Part shown: piece after piece, positions 1 through 8,079 of the stretch
Layout: the number at the start of each line of letters is the position of its first letter
How positions within the stretch are numbered: the stretch's first letter is position 1
Origin: Zavarzinia compransoris
Lineage (GTDB): Bacteria; Pseudomonadota; Alphaproteobacteria; Zavarziniales; Zavarziniaceae
DNA: 64,000 nt
Reading direction: 5' to 3'
Assembly (NCBI RefSeq): GCF_003173055.1
Contig: NZ_QGLF01000005.1
Coordinates: forward strand, 186,001 to 250,000
The notes under the pieces: generated by a model
Seen by the model: the letters and a program-made list of their open reading frames with translations, nothing else
Told to the model about the DNA's origin: nothing
The model's database searches: none
Program-made: the position numbers and the translations under genes

Positions 1-1525
1 GATTGGCCTTGCAGAAGGCGATGACCTCGTCTTCCGTCAGGCTTTCGCCCGCCTTCACGTTGATGAAGGCGCAAGGGGTCTCGCCCCATTTCTCGTCCGG
101 GCGGGCGACGACCGCGGCTTCCAGGATCTTCGGGTGCTTGTAGAGCACGTCCTCCACCTCGATGGTCGAGATATTCTCGCCGCCCGAGATGATGATGTCC
201 TTCGAGCGGTCGCGCAGCTGGATATAGCCGTCCGGGTGGATGACGCCGAGGTCGCCCGAATGGAACCAGCCGCCGGCGAAAGCCTCGTCCGACGCCTTGG
301 GGTTGCGCAGGTAGCCCTTCATCACCAGGTTGCCGCGGAACATGACCTCGCCCATGGTCAGGCCGTCGCGCGGTACCGGGGTCATGGTGCCCGGGTCCAT
401 GACGTCGAGCCCGGCCAGCAGCGGCGACTTCACGCCCTGGCGCGCCTTCAGCGCCGCCTGCTCGTCGGTCGAGAGCGCGTCCCAATCCTCGTTCCAGGCG
501 CAGATCGTGGCCGGGCCATAGGTTTCGGTCAGGCCGTAGAGATGGGTGATCTTGAAGCCGTTGTCTTCCATCGCCGCGATGACGGCGGCCGGCGGCGGTG
601 CCGCGGCGGTGAAGAGTTCGACCGGATGGGGCAGGGGGCGCTTCGCCTCGGCGCCGGCATTGATCAGCATGCCCATGACGATGGGCGCGCCGCACAGGTG
701 GGTGACCTTGTATGTCTCGATCGAGGCGTAGATCGCCGCCGCCTCGACCCGGCGCAGGCAGACATGGGTGCCGCCGACGATGGCGAGCGACCAGGTGAAG
801 CACCAGCCGTTGCAATGGAACATCGGCAGGGTCCAGAGATAGACCGACTTGCCGGTCATCCCCGCCGAGACGATGTTGTCGACCGCGTTCAGATAGGCGC
901 CGCGGTGGTGGTAGACGACGCCCTTCGGATTGCCCGTGGTGCCCGAGGTATAGTTCAGGCTGATGGCGCGCCACTCGTCGTCGGGCCCGGTCCAGGCGAA
1001 GTCCGGATCGCCGGCGGCGATGAAATCCTCGTATTCGATCGCGCCCAGGCGCTCGCCCCGGCCCGTGTACTGGGGATCGTCGATGTCGATGACCAGGGGC
1101 TTCGCCTTGGCGATCTCGAGCGCCGCCTTGATCACATGCGAGAATTCGCGGTCGGTGATCAGCACCTTGGTCTCGGCATGGTCGAGGGTGAAGGCGATGG
1201 TCGCGGCATCGAGGCGGATGTTCAGCGTGTTCAGCACGGCGCCGGTCATGGGCACGCCGAAATGGGCGTCCAGCACCGGCGGGGTGTTCGGCGCCATCAC
1301 GGAAACCGTGTCGCCGATGCCGACGCCGCGTGCCGCCAGCGCCGAGGCGAGGCGCCGCGCGCGGGCATAGGCTTCGGCGTAAGTATAGCGCAACTCGCCG
1401 TGGATGATGGCCGTCCGCGTCGGATAGACCGCCGCCGCCCGCTCCAGAAAGCCGATCGGCGTCAGCGGGACATAGTTGGCGGCATTCTTGTCGAGGTCGA
1501 CTTCGTAATGATTGATCTTGCTCAT
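1..1525 (-). CDS. AMP-forming acyl-CoA synthetase (3' end beyond window)
   Basis: Activates a carboxylic acid with ATP to an acyl-adenylate and then to the acyl-CoA; the substrate (medium- or long-chain fatty acid, or a methylmercaptopropionate-like acid) cannot be told from sequence. About 508 residues are visible from the ATG at 1525. They include the P-loop-like AMP-binding motif YTSGTTGNPKGV near residue 180 and the late adenylation motif GWFHSGDLGVIHPDGY followed by RDRSKDIIISGGENIS. The C-terminal lysine motif that completes the active site lies outside the window. A run of six G, five bases before the ATG, serves as ribosome binding site. The gene reads leftwards out of the window and stands alone relative to the terC gene behind it. 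The family call is firm and the substrate is open. Confidence 0.9.
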   Translation of the reverse strand, partial: MSKINHYEVDLDKNAANYVPLTPIGFLERAAAVYPTRTAIIHGELRYTYAEAYARARRLASALAARGVGIGDTVSVMAPNTPPVLDAHFGVPMTGAVLNTLNIRLDAATIAFTLDHAETKVLITDREFSHVIKAALEIAKAKPLVIDIDDPQYTGRGERLGAIEYEDFIAAGDPDFAWTGPDDEWRAISLNYTSGTTGNPKGVVYHHRGAYLNAVDNIVSAGMTGKSVYLWTLPMFHCNGWCFTWSLAIVGGTHVCLRRVEAAAIYASIETYKVTHLCGAPIVMGMLINAGAEAKRPLPHPVELFTAAAPPPAAVIAAMEDNGFKITHLYGLTETYGPATICAWNEDWDALSTDEQAALKARQGVKSPLLAGLDVMDPGTMTPVPRDGLTMGEVMFRGNLVMKGYLRNPKASDEAFAGGWFHSGDLGVIHPDGYIQLRDRSKDIIISGGENISTIEVEDVLYKHPKILEAAVVARPDEKWGETPCAFINVKAGESLTEDEVIAFCKAN

Positions 1526-1610
1526 AGCGGCCCCCCGGGCGGGCATTCTTGTTGGTGTCGAGACTGGCCCTCTCGAACGAAGTGCGCGGCTTGTTTTTTC
1601 AAAATTGTCG

Positions 1611-2246
1611 TCAGCTCGCCGCCGCCACGACCTGTACCGTCCCCTTATAGATCATGTCCAGCGCGACATAGGTAATGATCGCAAGGCCGACATAGGCGAT
1701 CCAGTGATAGCGCTTCAGCAGGGTGACGACCACGCCGGCGGCGATGCCCATCAGGGCGATCGACAGGAGAAGGCCAGCGACCAGCACCCAGAGATGGTCC
1801 CGCGCGATGCCGGCGACCGCCAGCACATTGTCGAGGGACATGGAAACATCGGCGAGCACGATGTGCAGCACCGCGCCCTTGAAACTGGCCGGGGCCTTTT
1901 CGCCGGGGACGAATTCCTCCTCGTCGCCGGCTTCCCGGCCGCTGGCCCGGGCCTTCCGCTGGGCGTCGACCTCGCGCCACATCTTCCACGCGACCCAGAG
2001 CAGGAGCAGCCCGCCGGCAAGGGTCAGGCCGATGATCGCCAGCAGTTCGGTGGTGATGACGGCGAAGACGATGCGGAGCACCGTGGCGCCGACCAGGCCC
2101 CAGATAATGACCCGGCGCCGCAGTTCGGGCGCCACCGCCGACGCGGCAAGGCCGATCACCACCGCATTGTCCGCGGCCAGCGCAAGGTCGACCAGGACGA
2201 TGCTGGCAAAGGCCGCCAATTGTTCGGCGATCAGGCTCCAGTCCAC
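1611..2246 (-). CDS. TerC/YjbE-family integral membrane protein
   Basis: A 211-residue inner-membrane protein of the TerC family, members of which are linked to metal (often manganese) efflux and tellurite resistance. The two acidic membrane motifs typical of the family are present, one in LALAADNAVVIGL near the N-terminus and one in MSLDNVLAVAGIARD past the middle. About six hydrophobic segments are separated by a charged cytoplasmic loop (residues 78-112). It lies 19 bases downstream of the CNNM/CBS gene on the same strand, and the pair could be co-transcribed. The transported ion is not predictable. Confidence 0.88.
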   Translation of the reverse strand: MDWSLIAEQLAAFASIVLVDLALAADNAVVIGLAASAVAPELRRRVIIWGLVGATVLRIVFAVITTELLAIIGLTLAGGLLLLWVAWKMWREVDAQRKARASGREAGDEEEFVPGEKAPASFKGAVLHIVLADVSMSLDNVLAVAGIARDHLWVLVAGLLLSIALMGIAAGVVVTLLKRYHWIAYVGLAIITYVALDMIYKGTVQVVAAAS

Positions 2247-2265
2247 GGGCGGTACTCCGGAAAGC

Positions 2266-3576
2266 TCAGGTGTCGGCGGCGTCGGGGGCGATCGGGGCGA
2301 TCAGCACCTTGTCCACCCGGCGGCCATCCATGTCCACGACCTCGAAGCGATGGTCGCCCAGCACGAAATGGTCGCCCGCCGAGGGAATACGCTTCAGACG
2401 GTGCATCATCAAGCCGCCGAGCGTGTTGAAATCCGCATCCCCTTCTTGCGGTTCGATCATGCCGAGCAGGTCCCACAGCCGGTCCAGCGAATAGCCGCCG
2501 TCGACGAGCAGGGAACCGTCCTCGCGCTGGACCACGGAACGCTCGTCTTCCGGCGTGTCCGCCTCCTCCAGCTCGCCGATCAGGGCTTCGAGCAGGTCGG
2601 TCAGGGTGACGATCCCCTGGATGTCGCCATATTCGTCGACGATCAGGGCCATGGGGCTGCCGCTCGCCCGGAACACTTCCAGCGCCTTCAGGGCCGGGGT
2701 GGTTTCCGGGATGTAATGGGCGGGGTGGATGGCGGCGGCCAGGTCGAAGGGCTTGCCCGCCATCATCTGCGCCTGCCCAAACAGGTCCTTCACCTGCACG
2801 AAGCCGAGCACGGTCTTGGTCGAGCCCTTCTTCACCGGAAAGCGGGAACAATGGCTGGCGGCGATCTTCTGCCAGGTCTGGCGGGGCGGATCGTTGACGT
2901 CCAGCCATTCGATCTGGGTGCGCGGCGTCATCAGGGCGTCGACGTTGCGGTCGCCGAGGCGCAGCGTCATTTCGACGATCGCGCGCTCCGCCTCCAGGAA
3001 TTCGCCGGCGGCGGTGCCTTCCTGCATCAGGACGCGGACTTCCTCGTCTGTCACATCCGGCTGTTTCGAGCCCTTGGGCAGCAGCCGCAGGACCAGATTG
3101 GTCGAGAAATTGATGAAGGCGACCATGGGTGCGGAAATCAGGGACAGGCTGCGCAGCGGCAGGGCGACGAAGGTCGCGATGTTTTCCGCCCGCGCCAGCG
3201 CCAGGCGCTTCGGCACCAGTTCGCCCAGGATCAGGGTGACATAGGTCAGGCCGGCGACGATGACGCCGATCGCGATCGTATCGGCGTAAGGGGCAAGCGG
3301 GGGGATGCCGGCGAAGATCTCGGTCAGCGGCCCGGCCAGCGCCTGCCCGCCGAAAGCACCCGACAGCGTGCCGATCGCGGTGATGCCGATCTGCACGGTA
3401 GACAGGAAGCGGCCAGGATCGCCCGCCAGTTCCAGCGCCACTTTGGCCGCCCGGCTGCCGCCGTCGGCCTGGCGCTTCAGGCGGGCACGCTTCGCCGCCA
3501 CGATCGCCAGTTCCGCCATCACCAGGAAGGCGTTGAGCGCGACAAGCAGGACGAGAATAACGAGGTCGATGGTCAT
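2266..3576 (-). CDS. Hemolysin-family CNNM / CBS / CorC_HlyC membrane protein
   Basis: A 436-residue member of the family often named hemolysin, which is better understood as CNNM/CorC-type divalent-cation (Mg2+/Co2+) transport proteins. Domain order: a CNNM transmembrane block (about residues 1-190, beginning with a hydrophobic helix MTIDLVILVLLVALNAFLV), a CBS pair (about 205-320, with MTPRTQIEWLD and LIVDEYGDIQGIVTLTDLLEA), and a C-terminal CorC_HlyC domain (about 345-430). The CBS pair suggests adenine-nucleotide control of transport. It is divergent from prpE, and terC follows on the same strand. Confidence 0.9.
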   Translation of the reverse strand: MTIDLVILVLLVALNAFLVMAELAIVAAKRARLKRQADGGSRAAKVALELAGDPGRFLSTVQIGITAIGTLSGAFGGQALAGPLTEIFAGIPPLAPYADTIAIGVIVAGLTYVTLILGELVPKRLALARAENIATFVALPLRSLSLISAPMVAFINFSTNLVLRLLPKGSKQPDVTDEEVRVLMQEGTAAGEFLEAERAIVEMTLRLGDRNVDALMTPRTQIEWLDVNDPPRQTWQKIAASHCSRFPVKKGSTKTVLGFVQVKDLFGQAQMMAGKPFDLAAAIHPAHYIPETTPALKALEVFRASGSPMALIVDEYGDIQGIVTLTDLLEALIGELEEADTPEDERSVVQREDGSLLVDGGYSLDRLWDLLGMIEPQEGDADFNTLGGLMMHRLKRIPSAGDHFVLGDHRFEVVDMDGRRVDKVLIAPIAPDAADT

Positions 3577-3652
3577 CGGTGGTAGGTCTCAGGCCCTCAC
3601 CATAACACAAAGGCGGGATTCCGTGCGAATGGATGTTGGCGCGGCGATTTCT

Positions 3653-3686
3653 CCGACCAAAGTACGGGATCCGACCAAAGTACGGG
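3653..3686. promoter_or_regulatory. Tandem direct repeat upstream of prpE
   Basis: Two identical 16-base copies of CCGACCAAAGTACGGG occupy 3653-3668 and 3671-3686, a period of 18 bases, about 90-120 bases upstream of the prpE start and about 80 upstream of the divergent CNNM/CBS gene. Perfect tandem repeats of this kind in an otherwise repeat-free intergenic region are typical activator or repressor sites. The regulator is unknown. Confidence 0.55.
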
Positions 3687-3775
3687 GGGCATCGTCGGAT
3701 TGGACGTTGCAATGATCGCCGGTATTTTGCTGAATCCGCGCCAATAGAGAGACCCGCTACAGGGGGGAAACGATC

Positions 3776-5680
3776 TTGGGCGCCTATAACGACCTCTATG
3801 CCCGCTGGCAGGCCGATCCGGAAGCCTTCTGGGCCGATGCCGCCAAGGCCATCGACTGGTTCGAGCCGCCGGCCGCCATCCTGGACGACAGCGCGAAGCC
3901 GCTCTACCGCTGGTTCCCCGGCGGTTCGGTGAACACTGCCTGGAACTGCCTCGACCGCCATGTCGAGGCCGGCCGGGGCGAGCAGGACGCGCTGATCTAC
4001 GACAGCCCGGTGACCGGCACCAAGACCCGCTTCACCTATCGCGAACTGCGCGACAAGGTGGCGGAACTGGCCGGGGCCCTGGCCGCCAAGGGCGTGGTCA
4101 AGGGCGACCGGGTGCTCGTCTACATGCCCATGGTGCCGGAAGCGCTGTTCGCCATGCTGGCCTGCGCCCGCCTGGGCGCCATTCATTCCGTCGTCTTCGG
4201 CGGTTTCGCCGCCAAGGAACTGGCGACCCGGATCAACGACGCCAAGCCGAAGGCGATCGTCTCCGCCTCCTGCGGGGTCGAGCCCGGCCGCACCGTCGCC
4301 TATAAGCCGCTGCTGGACGAGGCGATCGAGCTTGCCTCGTTCAAGCCGGACTTCACCCTGATCCTCCAGCGCCCGATGCTGGCGGCGAGCCTCGTCCCCG
4401 GCCGCGACTTCGACTGGGCCGAGGCGGTGCGGGGTGCTGCACCTGCCGATTGCGTGCCCGTCGCCTCGACCGATCCGCTCTATGTCCTCTATACCTCGGG
4501 CACCACCGGGGTGCCCAAGGGCGTGGTGCGCGACAATGCCGGCCACATGGTGGCGCTGGCGTGGTCGATGAAGAATATCTACGGCGTCGCCCCGGGCGAG
4601 GTGTTCTGGGCGGCGTCCGACGTCGGCTGGGTCGTCGGCCATTCCTATATCACCTATGGCCCCCTGCTGATCGGCGCGACCACCATCCTTTACGAAGGCA
4701 AGCCGGTGGGCACGCCCGATGCCGGCGCCTTCTGGCGCGTCATCGAGGAATACGGCTGCAAGGTGCAGTTCTGCGCCCCGACCGCGTTCCGCGCGATCAA
4801 GAAGGAAGACCCGGACGGGAAACTTCTCGAAAAATACGATATTTCCGGCCTGCGCACCCTGTTCCTGGCCGGCGAGCGGGCCGACCCCGACACGGTGCAA
4901 TGGGCCGAGCGCATGGTGAAAGTGCCGGTGATCGACCATTGGTGGCAGACCGAATCCGGCTGGCCCATGGCGGCCAACCTCGTCGGCGTCGAACTGCTGC
5001 CGGTCAAATACGGCTCGCCCACCAGGGCTGTGCCGGGGTACGACATCCGCGTCCTCGACAACGAGCACAACGAGGTCGAGGCGGGCGAGATCGGTTCCAT
5101 CGTCGTCAAGCTGCCGCTGGCGCCGGGCGCCCTGCCCACCCTGTGGCAGAACGACGACGGCTATATCCGCTCCTACCTCAGCGATTTTCCCGGTTACTAC
5201 AAGACCGGCGACGCCGGCTATATCGACGAGGACGGCTATCTCTTCGTCATGAGCCGGACCGACGACATCATCAATGTCGCCGGCCACCGGCTGTCGACCG
5301 GCGGCATGGAGGAAGTTCTCGCCTATCACCCGGATGTCGCCGAATGCGCCGTGATCGGCGCCGCCGACGCCCTGAAGGGCCAGGTGCCGCTCGGCTTCGT
5401 CGTGCTGAAGGCCGGCGTTAACCGGCCCGAGGCGGAGATCGAGAAGGAACTGGTGAAACTGGTGCGCGACAAGATCGGCCCGGTCGCCGCCTTCAAGACC
5501 GTGACCGTGGTCAAGCGCCTGCCGAAGACCCGCTCGGGCAAGATCCTGCGCGGCACCATGCGGAAGATCGCCGACGGCGAGAAATGGTCGATGCCGGCGA
5601 CGATCGACGATCCGGTGATCCTGGACGAGATCACGGATTCGCTCCGCTCCGTCGGCTACGCCAAGGACAGCGCCGCCTGA
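3776..5680 (+). CDS. prpE: Propionyl-CoA synthetase (propionate-CoA ligase)
   Basis: Converts propionate, ATP and CoA to propionyl-CoA; acetate is a likely secondary substrate. The 634-residue length and the motif GVEPGRTVAYKPLLDEAIE (near residue 165) favour PrpE over acetyl-CoA synthetase. Adenylation motif YTSGTTGVPKGVV is at about residue 240, and the C-terminal PKTRSGKILRG carries the catalytic lysine, K589, the residue that Pat-type acetyltransferases modify in this family; a Pat homologue lies at 20694-23324. The start is TTG at 3776, chosen because AGGGGGGAAA lies five bases upstream and the protein begins with the usual N-terminal helix. A tandem repeat at 3653-3686 is a likely control site. 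Confidence 0.92.
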   Translation: MGAYNDLYARWQADPEAFWADAAKAIDWFEPPAAILDDSAKPLYRWFPGGSVNTAWNCLDRHVEAGRGEQDALIYDSPVTGTKTRFTYRELRDKVAELAGALAAKGVVKGDRVLVYMPMVPEALFAMLACARLGAIHSVVFGGFAAKELATRINDAKPKAIVSASCGVEPGRTVAYKPLLDEAIELASFKPDFTLILQRPMLAASLVPGRDFDWAEAVRGAAPADCVPVASTDPLYVLYTSGTTGVPKGVVRDNAGHMVALAWSMKNIYGVAPGEVFWAASDVGWVVGHSYITYGPLLIGATTILYEGKPVGTPDAGAFWRVIEEYGCKVQFCAPTAFRAIKKEDPDGKLLEKYDISGLRTLFLAGERADPDTVQWAERMVKVPVIDHWWQTESGWPMAANLVGVELLPVKYGSPTRAVPGYDIRVLDNEHNEVEAGEIGSIVVKLPLAPGALPTLWQNDDGYIRSYLSDFPGYYKTGDAGYIDEDGYLFVMSRTDDIINVAGHRLSTGGMEEVLAYHPDVAECAVIGAADALKGQVPLGFVVLKAGVNRPEAEIEKELVKLVRDKIGPVAAFKTVTVVKRLPKTRSGKILRGTMRKIADGEKWSMPATIDDPVILDEITDSLRSVGYAKDSAA

Positions 5681-5690
5681 CCGGCAGGGA

Positions 5691-6518
5691 CTACGGGCGG
5701 CCGAACAGGGCCGCCCCCGCCGCGCGCAGGCCGCGCGCGGCAGCCAGCCGCCGGCCGACGTCGAGCCAGCCGCGAAGTGCTGCCTTGAACGGGTTGCGGC
5801 TGGGGCCGCCCGCTACCGTGCCATAGCGCAGCGGTTCGGCCGGCAGCGCCTGGAAGGTGCCGAACAGCCGGTCGAAGACGATCAGCGCGCCGCCGAAATT
5901 GCGGTCCATGCAGACCGGGTTCACGGCGTGATGGACATGGTGGTGACGCGGCGTGTTCAGCACCGCTTCCAGCGGTCCCAGGTTCGGCATGACGCTGGCA
6001 TGCAGGAACAATTGGTAGAACAGGTTGGCGCCCAGCATGGCCAGCACGGCGAGGGGCGGAAACCCCAGCAGCACCAGGGGCGCATAGAAGAGCGCCGCCC
6101 CGGTGGCCTGCCCGCCCCAGCCGAGGCGGAAGGCGGCGGACAGGTTCAGCCGCGTGCTCGAATGATGCACGCCGTGCACGGCCCAGAGCAGGCGGAAGCG
6201 GTGCATCGCCCGGTGATGCCAGTAGTAGCAGAACTCGACCCCGAGAAAGAGGGCGACCAGCGCCAGGGGCGACGCCATGTCGACCGCGAACAGGCGATAG
6301 CGGTATAATTCCCCCAGGATCAGGAACAGCAGCGGTGCCGTGGCCGCGGCCAGCAGGCGCTGGCCGGCGGCGATGACCACGGTCGCCGCCGTCTCGCCGA
6401 GGTCATAGGCGGGGCGGCCCCGCCACCGGGCGAGCCCCGCTTCCCCGAGGATCAGGACGAGGACGAGGGCGGCGCCCCAGCCCCCGGCGGCACCCCGGGC
6501 CTGGAACAGGCTTTCCAT
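5691..6518 (-). CDS. Fatty acid hydroxylase / sterol desaturase superfamily membrane protein
   Basis: A 275-residue integral membrane di-iron oxygenase-like protein. The histidine clusters of the superfamily are present in order: HHRAMHRFRLLWAVHGVHHSS in the middle and TPRHHHVHHAVNPVCMDRNFG toward the C-terminus, followed by IVFDRLFGTFQ. Several hydrophobic segments precede them. The substrate (a lipid, carotenoid or hopanoid) cannot be assigned. The ATG at 6518 is chosen because upstream in-frame codons run through the neighbouring Cys-rich gene. Its stop is only 10 bases from the convergent prpE stop. Confidence 0.85.
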   Translation of the reverse strand: MESLFQARGAAGGWGAALVLVLILGEAGLARWRGRPAYDLGETAATVVIAAGQRLLAAATAPLLFLILGELYRYRLFAVDMASPLALVALFLGVEFCYYWHHRAMHRFRLLWAVHGVHHSSTRLNLSAAFRLGWGGQATGAALFYAPLVLLGFPPLAVLAMLGANLFYQLFLHASVMPNLGPLEAVLNTPRHHHVHHAVNPVCMDRNFGGALIVFDRLFGTFQALPAEPLRYGTVAGGPSRNPFKAALRGWLDVGRRLAAARGLRAAGAALFGRP

Positions 6519-6541
6519 GGCGGCGGTTCCGGCCTTGCCCG

Positions 6542-6793
6542 TCACGGCGCCTTGCGGGCGGCGCGGGCTTCCTCGAAGGCGGCGGTGCAGTCGGCCGAGA
6601 CTTCCTTCCGGTGCTGTTTCAGGCACTGGAGGATACGGCCGCCGCCCGGCTGCACGCCGGGGCACAGCGTTTCGATATCCTTGGCGCAGGCGGCGCGGAG
6701 CTTCTGCGCCGCCGGCCCGCCCTGGGCAAGGGCGGGGGCGGCCAGGCCGGCGGCCAGCGCCGCCGCCAGGGCAAGGGTCGGGAAGGGGGACAT
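6542..6793 (-). CDS. Small secreted cysteine-rich repeat protein
   Basis: An 83-residue exported protein. Residues 1-23 form a signal peptide (MSPFPTLALAAALAAG, then APALAQ). The mature part holds four cysteines in the pattern C-x7-C-x12-C-x11-C, with CAKDIETLCPGVQPGGGRILQCL and VSADCTAAF, matching the Golgi-apparatus-protein-1-type cysteine-rich repeat found in many proteobacterial periplasmic proteins. Function is unknown. It sits between the hydroxylase and another secreted protein on the same strand, and the three could share a promoter next to the two-component system. Confidence 0.75.
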   Translation of the reverse strand: MSPFPTLALAAALAAGLAAPALAQGGPAAQKLRAACAKDIETLCPGVQPGGGRILQCLKQHRKEVSADCTAAFEEARAARKAP

Positions 6794-6807
6794 CGGCACT
6801 CTCCCGG

Positions 6808-7212
6808 TCACTTCGCGGGGGTGACGGTGACGCTGCGGTCCACGGTCACGCTCCTGCCGTTCGGGCCGGTCGCGGTGCCGGAATAGCCGTACTGGCCGTT
6901 GCCGCCGCTGCCGCTGCCGGAATAGGTGCCGCCGCGCGGGCCCTGGGCCTCGTGGGTGACGCTGCCCGTGCCGTCGCCGTTGCGGGTACGGCTGCGGTCG
7001 GCGTGCCAGCTGTTGCCGGCCCGGGTGGTGCCTTCGCGGCTGCGCGTGCAGGTGCCGTTGGCGCAGCCTTGCTCGACCGAGCGGGAATAGCTGCGGCCGC
7101 CGGCGCCGGTGCCGGCGACATGGCGTTCGCGGGCGAAACTGTCGCCGGCGGCGCCGGCCAGGGTCAGGGCGGCGGCGAAGGCGGCCAGGGCCAAGGTCGG
7201 GGAAATGCGCAT
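6808..7212 (-). CDS. Secreted Gly/Ser/Thr-rich protein of unknown function
   Basis: A 134-residue exported protein with a clear signal peptide (MRISPTLALAAFAAALTLAG). The mature part is low in hydrophobic residues and rich in G, S, T and R, with recurring elements such as TRSREGTTRAGN and SRTRNGDGTGS, and GGTYSGSGSGG. It ends in a repetitive SVTVDRSVTVTPAK. Two cysteines (GCANGTC) may form a disulfide. I do not recognise the family. It is divergent from an OmpR-type response regulator and shares the 147-bp control region with it, so it may be a target of that system. Confidence 0.65.
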   Translation of the reverse strand: MRISPTLALAAFAAALTLAGAAGDSFARERHVAGTGAGGRSYSRSVEQGCANGTCTRSREGTTRAGNSWHADRSRTRNGDGTGSVTHEAQGPRGGTYSGSGSGGNGQYGYSGTATGPNGRSVTVDRSVTVTPAK

Positions 7213-7311
7213 GTTGGTCTCCTTGCGGGGTGGCCCCGGCCGGTCCGGCCCGGGGAACGAGGGCGATCATGGGACCGGCGCTTTGCCCGGGTTTTGCAGG
7301 ACGCCGGCGAT

Positions 7312-7328
7312 TTGTAACGTTTTGTTAC
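7312..7328. promoter_or_regulatory. Candidate OmpR-family response-regulator box
   Basis: TTGTAAC (7312-7318) and TTGTTAC (7322-7328) form a direct heptamer repeat with a 10-base period. The same bases also form a GTAAC/GTTAC inverted repeat. A repeat spaced one helical turn apart is the usual site of PhoB/OmpR-type regulators. It lies between the divergent response-regulator gene and the secreted-protein genes and could control both. Confidence 0.45.
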
Positions 7329-7359
7329 CGGCCTTGCGCCGGCCCCGGCATGGCCGACA

Positions 7360-8079
7360 ATGCCCGCCATGAAGACGATCCTGCTGGTCGAGGATGACCC
7401 GGAAATCCGCATGCTGCTGACCGGTTTCCTGCACCGCGAGGGCTTCGCGGTGGCGGCCGCGGCGGATGCGGTCGCCATGGATGCGCAACTGGCCAGGGCA
7501 AGGCCGGCCCTGATGGTGCTCGACCTCATGCTGCCGGGGGAGGACGGGCTGTCGATCTGCCGCCGGCTGTCGGGCACCTGCGGCTTTCCCATCATCATGC
7601 TGACGGCGAAGGGCGAGGATGTGGACCGCATCGTCGGCCTTGAACTGGGCGCCGACGACTATCTGCCGAAACCCTTCAACCCGCGCGAACTGCTGGCGCG
7701 CATCAGGGCGGTGCTGCGCCGGGGCGAGCGGCAGGCGCCGGTCCCGGCCGGGCGGCGCCTGCGGGTGGGTGCCCTGACCGTCGATCTCGACGGCCGCCAG
7801 GCGGAGGCGGGGGACGGCGCGCGGGTGCCGCTCACCTCGGCGGAATTCGATCTTCTCGCCTGTCTGGTCGAACACCCGCGCCGGGTGCTCAGCCGCGACC
7901 AATTGCTGGACTGGACCCGCGGGCGCGGTGCCGATCCCTTCGACCGCACGATCGACGTCGGCATCTCGCGCCTGCGCCGCAAGCTGGAAGCGGTCGCGCC
8001 CGAGGTCGCCCAGGGCATCACCACGGTGCGCAACGGCGGCTATATCCTGTCCCTGGATGTCGAGGGGGCGGGGCGATGA
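7360..8079 (+). CDS. OmpR/PhoB-family response regulator
   Basis: A 239-residue two-component regulator. The receiver domain (residues 1-120) has the acidic pair E11-D12-D13, phospho-acceptor D55 in LMVLDLMLPGEDG, and the switch lysine in ADDYLPKPFNPREL. The C-terminal winged helix (about 140-235) contains LTSAEFDLLACLVEHPRRVLS and RTIDVGISRLRRKLE. An alternative ATG lies nine bases inside, at 7369. The histidine kinase gene overlaps its stop by four bases (ATGA), so the pair is translationally coupled. The stimulus is unknown; the adjacent divergent genes encode secreted proteins. Confidence 0.93.
   Translation: MPAMKTILLVEDDPEIRMLLTGFLHREGFAVAAAADAVAMDAQLARARPALMVLDLMLPGEDGLSICRRLSGTCGFPIIMLTAKGEDVDRIVGLELGADDYLPKPFNPRELLARIRAVLRRGERQAPVPAGRRLRVGALTVDLDGRQAEAGDGARVPLTSAEFDLLACLVEHPRRVLSRDQLLDWTRGRGADPFDRTIDVGISRLRRKLEAVAPEVAQGITTVRNGGYILSLDVEGAGR

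Noticed and set aside
1723-3585. 620-codon plus-strand frame opposite terC and the CNNM/CBS gene
   Set aside because: Composition is typical of an antisense shadow, and both genes on the other strand have full motif sets and normal lengths.
6519-6665. 49-residue N-terminal extension of the fatty acid hydroxylase
   Set aside because: The frame is open to 6665, but it runs through the Cys-rich gene and is Arg/Pro-rich without family similarity; ATG 6518 fits better.
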